DNA from: Aldehydirespirator sp965200005
GTDB lineage: Bacteria; Actinomycetota; Acidimicrobiia; Acidimicrobiales; Aldehydirespiratoraceae
DNA length: 64,000 bases
Direction: 5' to 3'
Assembly (NCBI GenBank): GCA_965200005.1
Contig: OZ241331.1
Span: 3,348,001 to 3,412,000, forward strand
Part shown: positions 17,412 through 26,282 of the stretch, one piece after another
How positions within the stretch are numbered: the first letter of the stretch is position 1
Layout of the letters: each line of letters starts with the position of its first letter
Made by a program: the position numbers and the translations under genes
The notes under the pieces: model-generated
The model's database searches: none
Seen by the model: the letters and a program-made list of their open reading frames with translations, nothing else
What the model was told of the DNA's origin: nothing

Positions 17412-18095
17412 CTAGCGAACCTGGCCGGCATCGGCTCTGTCGGGAGCGCGGTGAACTGACACCGCGTAGTGGCCGCCTCGGTAGGGCTCGCGTTCCCAGG
17501 TTGACCAGCGATGTTCAAGCTGCAATCCCGCATTGCGAGCAAAGCCGTCATAGCCACCGAGAGTCATCAGCGTGAACCCGAGTTGGAACCCTGCAATGAG
17601 CCGGCCGCCGGGCTCCAGATGACGTGCCAAATTAGAAACGATGGCTGCCTCCGTGCCCGGCTCCACAAACAGCATCACATTGCCTGCCATCACGACTACA
17701 TCAAACTGCTGGATGACTCCAGATCCGGGATCACGCTCGTCCGGCTCGGCTGGCTGGCGCAACCCGCCGTCTTCCTTAGCTTTATGAGCGATCGACAAGT
17801 TGATGCTCACGCTGCTGATGTCACCGAGAACCCACGGCACGTCGGGTTCCTTGGTGCGAGCCGAGTCAAGCATGGCTTCATCAATGTCGACACCAACCGA
17901 GTAGATCCCGCGGCGATGCAACTCGGCAGCGACCCGCCCCGTGCCACAGCCCGCATCCAACACACTCGCCGGGCCGAACCACTCGACCAGATCGGCCTCA
18001 CCATGCACCCACTCACCACGCTGGCGCATCCGTTGCCAACGTTCGTCATAGGTGCCGGTGTCGGAGCGACCGTCACGAGCCCACCATCTGCTCAC
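17412..18095 (-). CDS. Class I SAM-dependent methyltransferase
   Basis: 227 residues. SAM-binding motif I VLDAGCGTGRVAAEL (about 45-59), motif II GVDIDEAMLDSA and DVVVMAGNVMLFV (motif IV region) define a Methyltransf_25/11-type enzyme. Between motifs III and IV is an extra hydrophilic stretch (HKAKEDGGLRQPAEPDERD), another case of the low-complexity inserts seen in this window. Substrate unknown. It is divergent from the LLM oxidoreductase at 18291; about 195 bases separate the starts. Confidence 0.83.
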   Translation of the reverse strand: MSRWWARDGRSDTGTYDERWQRMRQRGEWVHGEADLVEWFGPASVLDAGCGTGRVAAELHRRGIYSVGVDIDEAMLDSARTKEPDVPWVLGDISSVSINLSIAHKAKEDGGLRQPAEPDERDPGSGVIQQFDVVVMAGNVMLFVEPGTEAAIVSNLARHLEPGGRLIAGFQLGFTLMTLGGYDGFARNAGLQLEHRWSTWEREPYRGGHYAVSVHRAPDRADAGQVR

Positions 18096-18290
18096 CGCGG
18101 CGACGCTAACCCGATTGCTGTGGATCGCGGAGAGCCGACCAATCGCGGCGCCAGTGCAAGGAGCGGTTGCCGATACATCCCATGGCGCGCTTGTCTCCCG
18201 TTAGCCTCGCGCTCACTTACGACCCGAGATAGTCAACGTCGGCTGTCAAGGGGGCTGCAGGCCTTCAGGGCACTCGAACGAGGAGGGATC

Positions 18291-19505
18291 ATGGAGTTCG
18301 GCATCTTTCAAAATGGTTACCTGCCCGGCCCCTCAGCCCACATTCCCGAACATGAACACCTGATGTTGATGCGGGAGGCGTCGTTCCCGATCCTTGCCGA
18401 CAAGCACAACTGGAAGTTCGCTTGGTTCGGTGAGCATCACTGCCTCACCGAATACAGCCACATGTCGGCACCAGAGGTGATGATCGGCTGGATCGCAGCA
18501 CAGACCGACTACATACATCTCGGCACTGCCATCACCAGCCTGCCGACCACCAAAGAGCATCCCGCCCGGATCGCCGAGCGGGCAGCCATGCTTGATCACT
18601 TCTGTGAAGGTCGCTTCGAGTTCGGGACAGGTCGAGGTGCCGGCAGCCACGAAGTTGCGACGTTCAACGGCACGCTCACGTCGGAGACCAAGTCCATGTG
18701 GCGAGAGGTCATCGACGAGATCCCCAAGATGTGGGCACAGCGTGACTACTCGTTTGAGGGTGAACACTTCAAGATCCCACCAAACCACAACATCCTCCCC
18801 AAGCCATATCAGGGAACTCATCCACCGCTTTGGGTGGCTTGTGGCAACCTCGCCACGTTCGCTACGGCCGGAGCTATGGGCATCGGCGCTATCGCCTTCA
18901 ACTTTGAGCCGGCACCTGCCCTGAAGGGCCGCATCGATAGCTACAAGGAAGCGCTAGCTACGTGTGAGGAACCGCACGGTTCGTTCATGAACGACAACGT
19001 GATGATGACAAACTCGCTGATCTGTCTCGAAGACCGCGACCGTGCCCGTGAGATAGCCCTGCTAAACGGCAGGGGTTACCTGTATTCGATGGTGTGCCTG
19101 TATCACGACACCATTCCTAAGCGACCGGGTGCGCCGACATGGCCAGAACCACCGACCGGTCTTGGTAGTGAGGAAGTCCTCGACTTTGCGATAGACGCCG
19201 GTTACATGCTGTGTGGGACACCTGAAGAAGTCTGTGAACAACTTGAGAAGTCTTATGTGGCAGTTGGCACCGATCAGTTGGTATTCGGCATGCCAAATGA
19301 AGGCTTTGAGTACGAAGAGATCCTTGAGATGATCGAGATATTCGGTGATCAAGTCATCCCTGAGTTTGACAAAGACCGGACTCACTCAACCGAGCATTAC
19401 CGGGCCAAAGCGGTGCGCAAATACCCAGAATGGAACGCAGAGCCGCCTAGATTCGATGTGACATTGCCACCGAGCGCCTCTCTACCTATCCCCTACAACG
19501 GCTGA
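18291..19505 (+). CDS. LLM-class flavin-dependent oxidoreductase
   Basis: 404 residues from ATG 18291, which has an excellent ribosome binding site (AGGAGGGATC). The bacterial luciferase fold is recognisable from FGIFQNGY, FAWFGEHHCLTEYSHMSAPEV, HLGTAITSLPTTKEHPARIAERAAMLDH and RFEFGTGRGAGSHE. These enzymes use FMNH2 or F420H2 to oxidise or reduce small organics. The EHH motif and length suggest an alkanal/alkane monooxygenase-like group, with substrate unknown. It is monocistronic as far as the sequence shows, being followed by a convergent LLM gene. Confidence 0.88.
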   Translation: MEFGIFQNGYLPGPSAHIPEHEHLMLMREASFPILADKHNWKFAWFGEHHCLTEYSHMSAPEVMIGWIAAQTDYIHLGTAITSLPTTKEHPARIAERAAMLDHFCEGRFEFGTGRGAGSHEVATFNGTLTSETKSMWREVIDEIPKMWAQRDYSFEGEHFKIPPNHNILPKPYQGTHPPLWVACGNLATFATAGAMGIGAIAFNFEPAPALKGRIDSYKEALATCEEPHGSFMNDNVMMTNSLICLEDRDRAREIALLNGRGYLYSMVCLYHDTIPKRPGAPTWPEPPTGLGSEEVLDFAIDAGYMLCGTPEEVCEQLEKSYVAVGTDQLVFGMPNEGFEYEEILEMIEIFGDQVIPEFDKDRTHSTEHYRAKAVRKYPEWNAEPPRFDVTLPPSASLPIPYNG

Positions 19506-19572
19506 ACTCCAAGTCTTGGTGAGCTACTCGTAACAGAGTCGGCCAAGGAATGAGTCGGAACCGTCTAGTTGC

Positions 19573-20586
19573 CTAAGACTTGATGAGTTCGGCGATTTCC
19601 TGACACTGAGCCGGCGTTCGGGCGTTGACGTTAAGCATCGTCACGGGCGACTCCTCCCAAGCTTGTAGGCGATCACGTATGTGTTCGGCGGGCCCGACTA
19701 GGGAGATCTCGTCTGCGAACTCCTGAGGTACGGCTGCTATTGCCTCTTTACGGTGTCCTTGAAGGAATAGATCCTGAACTTTGTAGGCGGCTTCCTCAAA
19801 TCCCATCCGGGCCATCAACTTCGTGTGATAGTTCTGACCCTTGGCACCCATACCACCGACATAGAACCCGAGACTGGCACGCACCGGCCACAACGCCTGC
19901 TCAATGTCACTTGATTTACACTGCTTGACCGACACATTGACTGCGATCTCGAAATCGTCGGGAGCACTAACGAGCTGTGACGCATACACCTCGGTGCGTA
20001 GCGGTGAGTAATAGAGCGGTAACCATCCGTCCGCTATCTCCGCAGTCTGTGTCACGTTGAGGGGGCCCTCCGCGCCGATCCAGATCGGAATGTGTCGCAG
20101 CGGGTGGGTCATGATCTTGAGTGGCTTACCCAGTCCAACAGCGCCTGTTCCACGAAACGGATGTTGGAAGTGGTCACCTTCGTATTGCAGCGGACCTTCG
20201 CGAGCGAACACTCTGCGCAAGATCTCCACATACTCACGGGTGCGCGCCAGTGGACGTCTTGAGGGTTGGCCATACCAGCCTTCCACCACCTGAGGACCCG
20301 ACACGCCCAGGCCGAGGATGGCCCGGCCTGCTGAGATGTGATCGAGCGAGACGGCGTGCATCGCCGTGGCGGTCGGGGTGCGAGCCGAGATCTGCACGAC
20401 ACCGGTGCCGAGCCGGATGCGCTCGGTGACACCCGCCATAAGCACCAGCGGCGAGAAAGCATCGGAACCCCACGCTTCGGCAGTCCAGGCCGCATCAAAC
20501 CCTGCCCGCTCCGCTGCAACCGCCAGATCTGTGAGACCTGCGGGCATGGAACGGCCCCAATAGCCGAGCGACAATCCGAGTTGCAT
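19573..20586 (-). CDS. LLM-class oxidoreductase, probably F420-dependent
   Basis: 337 residues. Start MQLGLSLGYWGRSMPAGLTD, then AERAGFDAAWTAEAWGSDAFSPLVLMAGVTERIRLGTGV across two segments, and LGLGVSGPQVVEGWYG, are characteristic of the F420-dependent subgroup of luciferase-like proteins (mer/F420-glucose-6-phosphate dehydrogenase relatives). Presence of fbiD in the window is consistent with F420 use. The start lies 58 bases from the divergent M15 peptidase start. Substrate not predictable. Confidence 0.87.
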   Translation of the reverse strand: MQLGLSLGYWGRSMPAGLTDLAVAAERAGFDAAWTAEAWGSDAFSPLVLMAGVTERIRLGTGVVQISARTPTATAMHAVSLDHISAGRAILGLGVSGPQVVEGWYGQPSRRPLARTREYVEILRRVFAREGPLQYEGDHFQHPFRGTGAVGLGKPLKIMTHPLRHIPIWIGAEGPLNVTQTAEIADGWLPLYYSPLRTEVYASQLVSAPDDFEIAVNVSVKQCKSSDIEQALWPVRASLGFYVGGMGAKGQNYHTKLMARMGFEEAAYKVQDLFLQGHRKEAIAAVPQEFADEISLVGPAEHIRDRLQAWEESPVTMLNVNARTPAQCQEIAELIKS

Positions 20587-20644
20587 CGACTCAAGCTAAC
20601 GGCTGATAACGTGGCCGGCGTTGGTGGCGGGCGAATCCCAACAA

Positions 20645-21988
20645 ATGCGCACAACTGACCCCAAATTCAACTCTTTAGCCCGCACCGGTAGGCGATTTGC
20701 ATCGCTTGCCGTTGCACTCGCGGTCGCCGTCCTTGCTGCGCCGGGCGGCACGACCACTGCTGGAGCCCAGAGCAACGATGAGATCATCCGGCAAAGCGAG
20801 CAGACAATTAATGAGAGCAGGCAGCGCATTGCCGAGCGCGAGCGTGAGCGCGAAGAACTCCGCGAGGAAGCCAATGCCGCGACAGCGTCCCTCGACATAG
20901 CTCAGGCAACGGCCGATGACTTAGTCGCCGCCCTTGAGGCCGTAAGAGCGTCCGTCAACGCCCAGCATGAAGCCTGGGCCAACGCGGAGCGGGCCTTGCT
21001 CGAGTCCGAACAGGAGCTACGCGAGGCGCAAGTTCAGGTCGACCAACTCGAAGCCGAGATTGAGCAAGCGAAGGTGCGGCTGCACGACTCGCTGGTCGAC
21101 TCATATGTGAACTTGCAATCGCCAGAAGGCTCACTGAACGTGTTGGGCGACGACCTGTGGGAGAACTCTCGCCAGCAAGCCCTGACCGGGTTCGCCACCG
21201 GCACTCGGATTGACCACATCGACGAGCTGCGCAGACTCGGTGCCGAACTGGAACGCTGGCGGCTCATCGCCGAGCAAGTGACCACCGACGCCGCCGATCA
21301 ACGAGCCAGTGAAGCGGAACTGCTGGAGCAACTCCAGATTGCGCAGGACCGCGAATACGAGCTGATGCTGGAAGCTGAGGCGCGCCTCGAGATGCGCCTC
21401 TATGAGGTTCAGACGCTCAAGGAACTCGATGCGACATTTGCGGCTCAGATCGAACGCGAAGAACGGCGCGTAGCCGACGCGCTATCACGCCAGCGAGCAG
21501 CCGAAGAGGCGAAGAAACGAGCCGAGGAACAAGCTCGCCTGGCGGCGCAGGCCCCGACTCAACCAGCCAACTCCGACTTCACGCTGGTCTGGGTGAGCAC
21601 CTACTCTGAACATCAAAAGGCCATCCAGGTCAACACCGATATTGCTGAGGGACTACGAGGCTTGCTTGCGGCCATGGAAGCGGAGGGCTTCTCGCTTGGA
21701 GGCTGGGGCTACCGCACGCATCAAGCGCAGATCAATCTGCGCAGGTCGTATTGCGGAACCTCGGAATATGCGATCTGGCAGATGCCTTCAAGCCAATGCA
21801 GACCCAACGTTGCTCGACCCGGACGCAGCAACCATGAGCGAGGCCTTGCCGTCGACTTCACCCTCAACGGACGCGTAATCGGTTCGCGCTCAAGTGCGGT
21901 GTTTCAAGCTTTGCAGCGCCTTGCTCCCCAGTACGGGCTCCACAACCTGCCGAGCGAACCCTGGCACTGGTCAATCAACGGCAGGTGA
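20645..21988 (+). CDS. Secreted coiled-coil protein with M15 D-Ala-D-Ala carboxypeptidase (VanY-type) domain
   Basis: 447 residues from ATG 20645. A signal peptide spans about 1-41 (hydrophobic LAVALAVAVLAAPGG, cleavage after AGA). Residues 45-310 are a long Glu/Arg/Ala-rich coiled coil like that of NlpC/P60 or EnvC cell-division hydrolases. The C-terminal 120 residues form an M15 peptidase: SNHERGLAVDF supplies the SxHxxGxAxD zinc motif and PWHW the second His. It should trim peptidoglycan peptides outside the membrane, with the coiled coil perhaps acting as a divisome-controlled switch. The combination of this coil with an M15 rather than NlpC or M23 domain is less common. Confidence 0.88.
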   Translation: MRTTDPKFNSLARTGRRFASLAVALAVAVLAAPGGTTTAGAQSNDEIIRQSEQTINESRQRIAEREREREELREEANAATASLDIAQATADDLVAALEAVRASVNAQHEAWANAERALLESEQELREAQVQVDQLEAEIEQAKVRLHDSLVDSYVNLQSPEGSLNVLGDDLWENSRQQALTGFATGTRIDHIDELRRLGAELERWRLIAEQVTTDAADQRASEAELLEQLQIAQDREYELMLEAEARLEMRLYEVQTLKELDATFAAQIEREERRVADALSRQRAAEEAKKRAEEQARLAAQAPTQPANSDFTLVWVSTYSEHQKAIQVNTDIAEGLRGLLAAMEAEGFSLGGWGYRTHQAQINLRRSYCGTSEYAIWQMPSSQCRPNVARPGRSNHERGLAVDFTLNGRVIGSRSSAVFQALQRLAPQYGLHNLPSEPWHWSINGR

Positions 21989-22024
21989 CGGTTGGCGCTC
22001 CCCGCTGAGTGAGGGCGCCGCTGC

Positions 22025-22804
22025 TTAGCCCGTGTGAGTCCAGACGGGGCGGCGCTTCTCAATGAACGCCTTGGGCCACTCGGCCCCGTCACCACGAGCC
22101 GCATGGGTTGCCATCACATCAATGGCGTACTTGTAGGCATCTACGATCGGCATATCCATCTGGGCGTAGAGGGTCTGTTTGCCAACTCCCTTCGCGTAAC
22201 GGCTACCCCGGGTAGCTCGCGACAGCAGGTCAAAGGTCGCAGCATCCAGTTCGTCGTGAGGGACAACACGGTTCACGAGGCCCCACTCCAGCGCAGTGTT
22301 GGCATCGATGGCATCGCCGGTCATGGCAAGTTCCACAGCACGCTTACGACCCAGCGGGCGAGCAACCGCCACCATCGGCGTGTGACAGAACAAGCCGCCC
22401 TTGCCTCCTGGAGTCGAGAACGCGGCTTGCTCGCTTGCCACGATCAGATCGGCACTAGCCGCCAGTTGTGCTCCTGCTGCAGTGGCAAGGGCATGAACTT
22501 TGGCTACGACTACCTGTGGCACTTCGGCCATGGCCATCATCGTGGCGGTGCAGGCGCTAAAGAGTCCGTGAAGTGCTGCTTCGTCCATCTTGGCCATTTC
22601 TGCAAGGTCATGGCCTGAGGAGAACACCGGTCCCTTGGCAGCCAATACGACCCCTGCGATCTCACCGTCATCGCCAGTGCGACGCAAAGCGTCCTCCAGT
22701 TCCCCCAGCAACTCCCCCGACAAACAGTTACGCCGCTCGGGGCGGTTCAAGGTAATCGTCACAAACCGTCCATCACGTTCATACAACAAATTGCGATAAT
22801 CCAC
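22025..22804 (-). CDS. Enoyl-CoA hydratase/isomerase family protein (ECHDC3-like)
   Basis: 259 residues with the crotonase fold: ITLNRPERRNCLSGEL, oxyanion-hole sequence FSSGHDLAEM, and ATAAGAQLAASADLIVASE. The helix that normally carries a catalytic Glu reads GGLFCHTPMVAVAR, so the hydratase acid/base is absent, as in the ECHDC3 group. It probably binds an acyl-CoA but its reaction is uncertain. A 60-base gap separates its start from vapC upstream; both are on the minus strand. Confidence 0.85.
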   Translation of the reverse strand: MDYRNLLYERDGRFVTITLNRPERRNCLSGELLGELEDALRRTGDDGEIAGVVLAAKGPVFSSGHDLAEMAKMDEAALHGLFSACTATMMAMAEVPQVVVAKVHALATAAGAQLAASADLIVASEQAAFSTPGGKGGLFCHTPMVAVARPLGRKRAVELAMTGDAIDANTALEWGLVNRVVPHDELDAATFDLLSRATRGSRYAKGVGKQTLYAQMDMPIVDAYKYAIDVMATHAARGDGAEWPKAFIEKRRPVWTHTG

Positions 22805-22864
22805 GCCAATCTCCTCCCGCTTCTGCGGCGGTTCAAAGGCTAGGCGACGCTCTAGTCGCGCGAC

Positions 22865-23245
22865 TCAATCAACCAACAGTGTCACAGAGCAGCGCTTTCC
22901 GGACGCGCGCGCCATTCGAGCGTCAGTGGTAATTATGGGACACTTCCGCGCCTCGGCCAATGCTACGTAGCTCGCGTCGTAGGCAGTGAGATTGTGGCGT
23001 AGCTCCCACATCCTCGTGATGAGATCCTCCATAGCGATCCGGGATACTCCCTGTTGCATCCAATCGCTGATCGCCCGCTGCGCCCTCTCACCCTCAATTT
23101 CACCATGAAACGTCATCCTGCGCATCGTATGCAATACCTCGACATCTATCAGATGTGGCGCGATCAGAATCCCGTCCATGTAGCGCCGACACTCGCCATC
23201 GTTTAGCAGCGCGGCTACTGCGGCAGAAGCGTCAAGGACGATCAT
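22865..23245 (-). CDS. vapC: VapC-type PIN-domain ribonuclease toxin
   Basis: 126 residues. All four acidic PIN residues are present: Asp5 (IVLDASA), Glu36 (IDVEVLH), Asp90 (TAYDASY) and Asp108 (TTDARM). VapC toxins cut specific RNAs, usually tRNA or rRNA, and are held inactive by VapB. The ATG overlaps the stop of the upstream antitoxin gene by 4 bases, the usual coupled arrangement. The second vapBC in this window (42063-42470) belongs to a different PIN subgroup. Confidence 0.93.
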   Translation of the reverse strand: MIVLDASAAVAALLNDGECRRYMDGILIAPHLIDVEVLHTMRRMTFHGEIEGERAQRAISDWMQQGVSRIAMEDLITRMWELRHNLTAYDASYVALAEARKCPIITTDARMARASGKRCSVTLLVD

Positions 23246-23466
23246 CCGCGAGACGCGCGGCCCTCATCAAGGGCTGCCAGAATCTGAGCGGGCGTAACTC
23301 CTTCGTGCGGGGCGTCGCGTAGTACTGCGGCGTTGCCCAGCCAGCACGTCGACTCTTCTAGCTGCTTCAAGACAGTTGCCGACACTGACAGGTTGAGACG
23401 ACTCGCTAGCTCCTCGATGCGGTTCATCAACTCGTCGGGGACGTTGTCCACATGTAGCGTCGCCAT
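23242..23466 (-). CDS. vapB: VapB-type antitoxin (ribbon-helix-helix)
   Basis: 74 residues: ATLHVDNVPDELMNRIEELASRLNLSVSA is an FitA/VapB-type ribbon-helix-helix DNA-binding start, followed by a C-terminal tail (about 45-74) that would wrap the toxin. It represses its own operon and neutralises VapC. On the minus strand a TAGCCT -10-like box (23473-23478) is 6 bases before the ATG, so the mRNA is probably leaderless, and the intervening bases are too few for a ribosome binding site. Confidence 0.88.
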   Translation of the reverse strand: MATLHVDNVPDELMNRIEELASRLNLSVSATVLKQLEESTCWLGNAAVLRDAPHEGVTPAQILAALDEGRASRG

Positions 23467-23541
23467 GGCGGGAGGCTAGCAGATTGCTCTCACATTTCAT
23501 GCAATCTTGGAGACACTCTGGCCCACCGATTAGCCGAGCAG

Positions 23542-24525
23542 TTAGGTGGTCGGGGTTAGTTGGGGGAGGACTTGTTCGGCCGTTAAGTGGACGCTTGACC
23601 AGGCCTCATCGATCGGCATGCCACCCACGAGGGGATGCAGCGCCAAGGAATCGTTGACCCGAGCTAGATCAACTGCTTCAGCAGGAGTCAACACCTGGTA
23701 GATCCCCTCGGCCCGCAACTCATCCACAGTCGTTGCCTTGGAAGTAACGGCCGAGGAGTGGCCGGGTGGTTGCCAGTCCTTGTAGGTCATCGCTTCACGC
23801 ATGAAACAGTCACCGTGCTCTGCCCAGACCCGGTCAGGATCATCGGCGACATGGGCCATCACGACGTTGTCGGGCATGATGCAAAAGCCCTGCGTGCCGT
23901 GCCGCGCGCACTCGGCGTAGTAGAACGCTTCGACCTCCTCGAACTTGCCAGACAGCTGCATCGGCAGACCAAGGCGTGCAGCCCGGCGACCCGCTGCCTT
24001 CGATGAGCCACCAATGAGCAGCATCGGGTGCGGGCGGGTGTAGGGCATCGGCAGCACCTGCACCATCTCGCCGTTGTGTTCAAATGGCTCGCCCTTCCAG
24101 GCCTTGAGCATCACCTCAAGTGCCTCGTCAAGCACCCTGCCCCGTCGCTTCCACGATTTACCAGCCGCTGCGTACTCGATCGGGCGGTAACCCAGGCCGC
24201 TGACGATCACTAGCCGACCCTTGCTCACCAGGTCGATCACTGCGATGTCTTCGGCCGCCCGCAGCGGATCATGCAGCGGCACCAGCAGCGCCGAGATTGT
24301 CACCATCAGGTTGGAGGTGCTTGAGAGGATCATTGCTGCGTTAAGCAACGGGGTTGGGCTCCATGCCAGCTCCGAGCAGTGATGCTCTTCGAGCGAGACG
24401 ACATTGAAGCCGTGCTTGTCGGCATAGCGAGCGATCTCGAGACCCGCCCGGTAGCGATCACTCATCGCTTCGGCGTCAGTGGGGTCGGGAGAGGCGAAGT
24501 TGAATCGGATCAGGGAGAGGGCCAT
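23542..24525 (-). CDS. LLM-class flavin-dependent monooxygenase
   Basis: 327 residues. SLIRFNFASPDPTDAEAMSDRY, VVSLEEHHCSELAWSPTPL, LLVPLHDPLRAAEDIAVIDL, then VSGLGYRPIEYAAAGKSW identify a luciferase-family flavin enzyme. It is the last of four co-directional genes (VOC protein, alcohol dehydrogenase, dimethylformamidase-like protein, this one) with gaps of 13, 63 and 35 bases, so it may act in the same catabolic route, for example as the oxygenase. Substrate unknown. Confidence 0.87.
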   Translation of the reverse strand: MALSLIRFNFASPDPTDAEAMSDRYRAGLEIARYADKHGFNVVSLEEHHCSELAWSPTPLLNAAMILSSTSNLMVTISALLVPLHDPLRAAEDIAVIDLVSKGRLVIVSGLGYRPIEYAAAGKSWKRRGRVLDEALEVMLKAWKGEPFEHNGEMVQVLPMPYTRPHPMLLIGGSSKAAGRRAARLGLPMQLSGKFEEVEAFYYAECARHGTQGFCIMPDNVVMAHVADDPDRVWAEHGDCFMREAMTYKDWQPPGHSSAVTSKATTVDELRAEGIYQVLTPAEAVDLARVNDSLALHPLVGGMPIDEAWSSVHLTAEQVLPQLTPTT

Positions 24526-24560
24526 GGCCCTATTCTGCCGTGGGTGAGCAGCAAGCAGGG

Positions 24561-26219
24561 CTAGCGGTTGAGCTTGAGGAAGTTGGCTAGGACGTTTTGG
24601 GTGATGATCTCACATTGGGCGTCGGCAGTTGCTAGGGCGTGGCACCATTCGGTGGTGCCGGCGCAGAAGACTTCGCCTTTGCCTTTGTGCATCGAGGTCA
24701 TTACGGCGCTGCCGTAGCGGAGGCGATCCCTGTTCTCGTGAGTGTCGGCGCCGTAGATCGCTTCGGCCGCAAACGCGAGATCCCCATCGGCGATGGAGAT
24801 CAGGTTGCCGGCCTGGCCGTGATCTTCTTCGACGAGGGTGACCGGGGTTAGTGCCAGAATCTCCAAGTCGTCTGGCGCACCGTCGTTGCCGGTGGGGTAG
24901 GGGAGGCCCTGCCGGAACGTGTAGTCGACACCATCGGTCTCATATCCGACCACCGGAACCGAGGCACCGATTACATCGCCGTAGTAAACATCGGCATCCT
25001 TGAACGCCCAGTGCTCTGGTCGGTAGACGATGAATCCGCCAGCCCCACGAGGCGACAGTCCACCCATGCGCGAGTAGACGCCCCTGAGCCCGTTCGCACC
25101 AAAGGTCGATACTGGTGGCCAGTCGATGTAGTTGGCCTCAAACGCACCGGAGCGCATGTCGATGTTGTCGCTGTGCCGCAGCGGGTCGGCGTGTGCCGCG
25201 TACTTGTAACAGACCTGTGTCGTGAGGTCATCTTCCATGCGGACCTGCCACACGATGTTGCCGCCCAGCCGGGCGTAACGGCCGCCGCCTTCAATGAAGC
25301 GGTCAAGGGTTCGGCGTCCCGCTGCCGTCCAGTATTCGTCATGGCCGGTCGTAACCACCACCCGGTAGCCGTCGAGCACCGACGGATCACGGTCGAGATC
25401 CCATTGTGAGAGCAGATCGGGCTGGTAGCCGTTGGCCTCCAACCAGCGGAACGTCAAGGCGTCGTAGCGGGCCCAACCAGCCGCAACGCTCCACAGCGAG
25501 TAGCCGTTGCTGACCGCCCACTCGGTTGCTGGTATGGACACCGCTGCACCGACGGGTGGCGGCGGTTGAGCCACGCGGGGCACACCGACAGGAGTCCGGA
25601 TCAGTCCCCGTGACCAGGGACGGTGAAAGCTCAAGCGAGCCTTGAAGCTCTTCTCGCGTACCTCAAGCGGCCCGGCCGAGTGGTCAACGTATTCGTCTGA
25701 GAAGTAGCCGCAGCCACCACCCCAGTCGTTGTACTCCTGCCATGTATAGGTAGCCGCGATCATTGCCAGTTTGGAGGTCGGGCTAGGCGACGTGCTCGTG
25801 CCCGTGCCCGGTCGCAGCACGAAGAAGGCGTCCTGGGTGGCATGCGCGCCGCCCGCCGCGGCACGCAGTACCACGATGTAGCCGCCGCTGCACCAGGAGT
25901 CCGGGATCACAAACGAGGCGGCAACCGGCCAGCCACACCCCGCAGCAACGACATCATCACCGACATCGTGATACGCGCCCACAAGGTTGTGTTGTTCATG
26001 GACCTTCTCGAAGCGTGCGCCGTCTCGCCACACCTCAAATCCCCAGCTCGGCACAGAGGTCGACACATGCAGGTGCACCGTTTCACCAGGGGCGTAGCTT
26101 GGCTTGCCTGTGTAGCCCCAGATCTGCAGCGCTGAAGGATCTTCGCTTAGGCCTTCGGCCGTGATCCGTTCAATCCAACTCAACCACTGACCCTCGGAGC
26201 TACCACGTTCCAAAGTCAT
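24561..26219 (-). CDS. N,N-dimethylformamidase beta-subunit-like protein
   Basis: 552 residues. Family features: WGYTGKPSYAPGETVHLHVS (34-53, the beta-sandwich entry), TYTWQEYNDWGGGCGYF (157-173) and VVVTTGHDEYWTAAGRRTL (287-305) followed by LGGNIVWQVRMED. In characterised dimethylformamidases the large subunit binds a mononuclear iron through Tyr and Glu residues; Tyr296 in GHDEYW is a candidate ligand position by similarity. Known large subunits are about 760 residues, so this is a shorter member, and no small-subunit gene is adjacent. It may hydrolyse an amide other than dimethylformamide. It lies inside a four-gene minus-strand cluster. Confidence 0.8.
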   Translation of the reverse strand: MTLERGSSEGQWLSWIERITAEGLSEDPSALQIWGYTGKPSYAPGETVHLHVSTSVPSWGFEVWRDGARFEKVHEQHNLVGAYHDVGDDVVAAGCGWPVAASFVIPDSWCSGGYIVVLRAAAGGAHATQDAFFVLRPGTGTSTSPSPTSKLAMIAATYTWQEYNDWGGGCGYFSDEYVDHSAGPLEVREKSFKARLSFHRPWSRGLIRTPVGVPRVAQPPPPVGAAVSIPATEWAVSNGYSLWSVAAGWARYDALTFRWLEANGYQPDLLSQWDLDRDPSVLDGYRVVVTTGHDEYWTAAGRRTLDRFIEGGGRYARLGGNIVWQVRMEDDLTTQVCYKYAAHADPLRHSDNIDMRSGAFEANYIDWPPVSTFGANGLRGVYSRMGGLSPRGAGGFIVYRPEHWAFKDADVYYGDVIGASVPVVGYETDGVDYTFRQGLPYPTGNDGAPDDLEILALTPVTLVEEDHGQAGNLISIADGDLAFAAEAIYGADTHENRDRLRYGSAVMTSMHKGKGEVFCAGTTEWCHALATADAQCEIITQNVLANFLKLNR

Positions 26220-26282
26220 GGCAGCATCACGATTCTGAAGTGCGCCAGCCTCGCACTCCGAATGACGTAGGAAACTCGACTG

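Noticed and set aside
21989..22024. Terminator between the M15 peptidase and the crotonase gene
   Set aside because: Only a weak GGCGC/GCGCC pairing with no T-run; too little to call.
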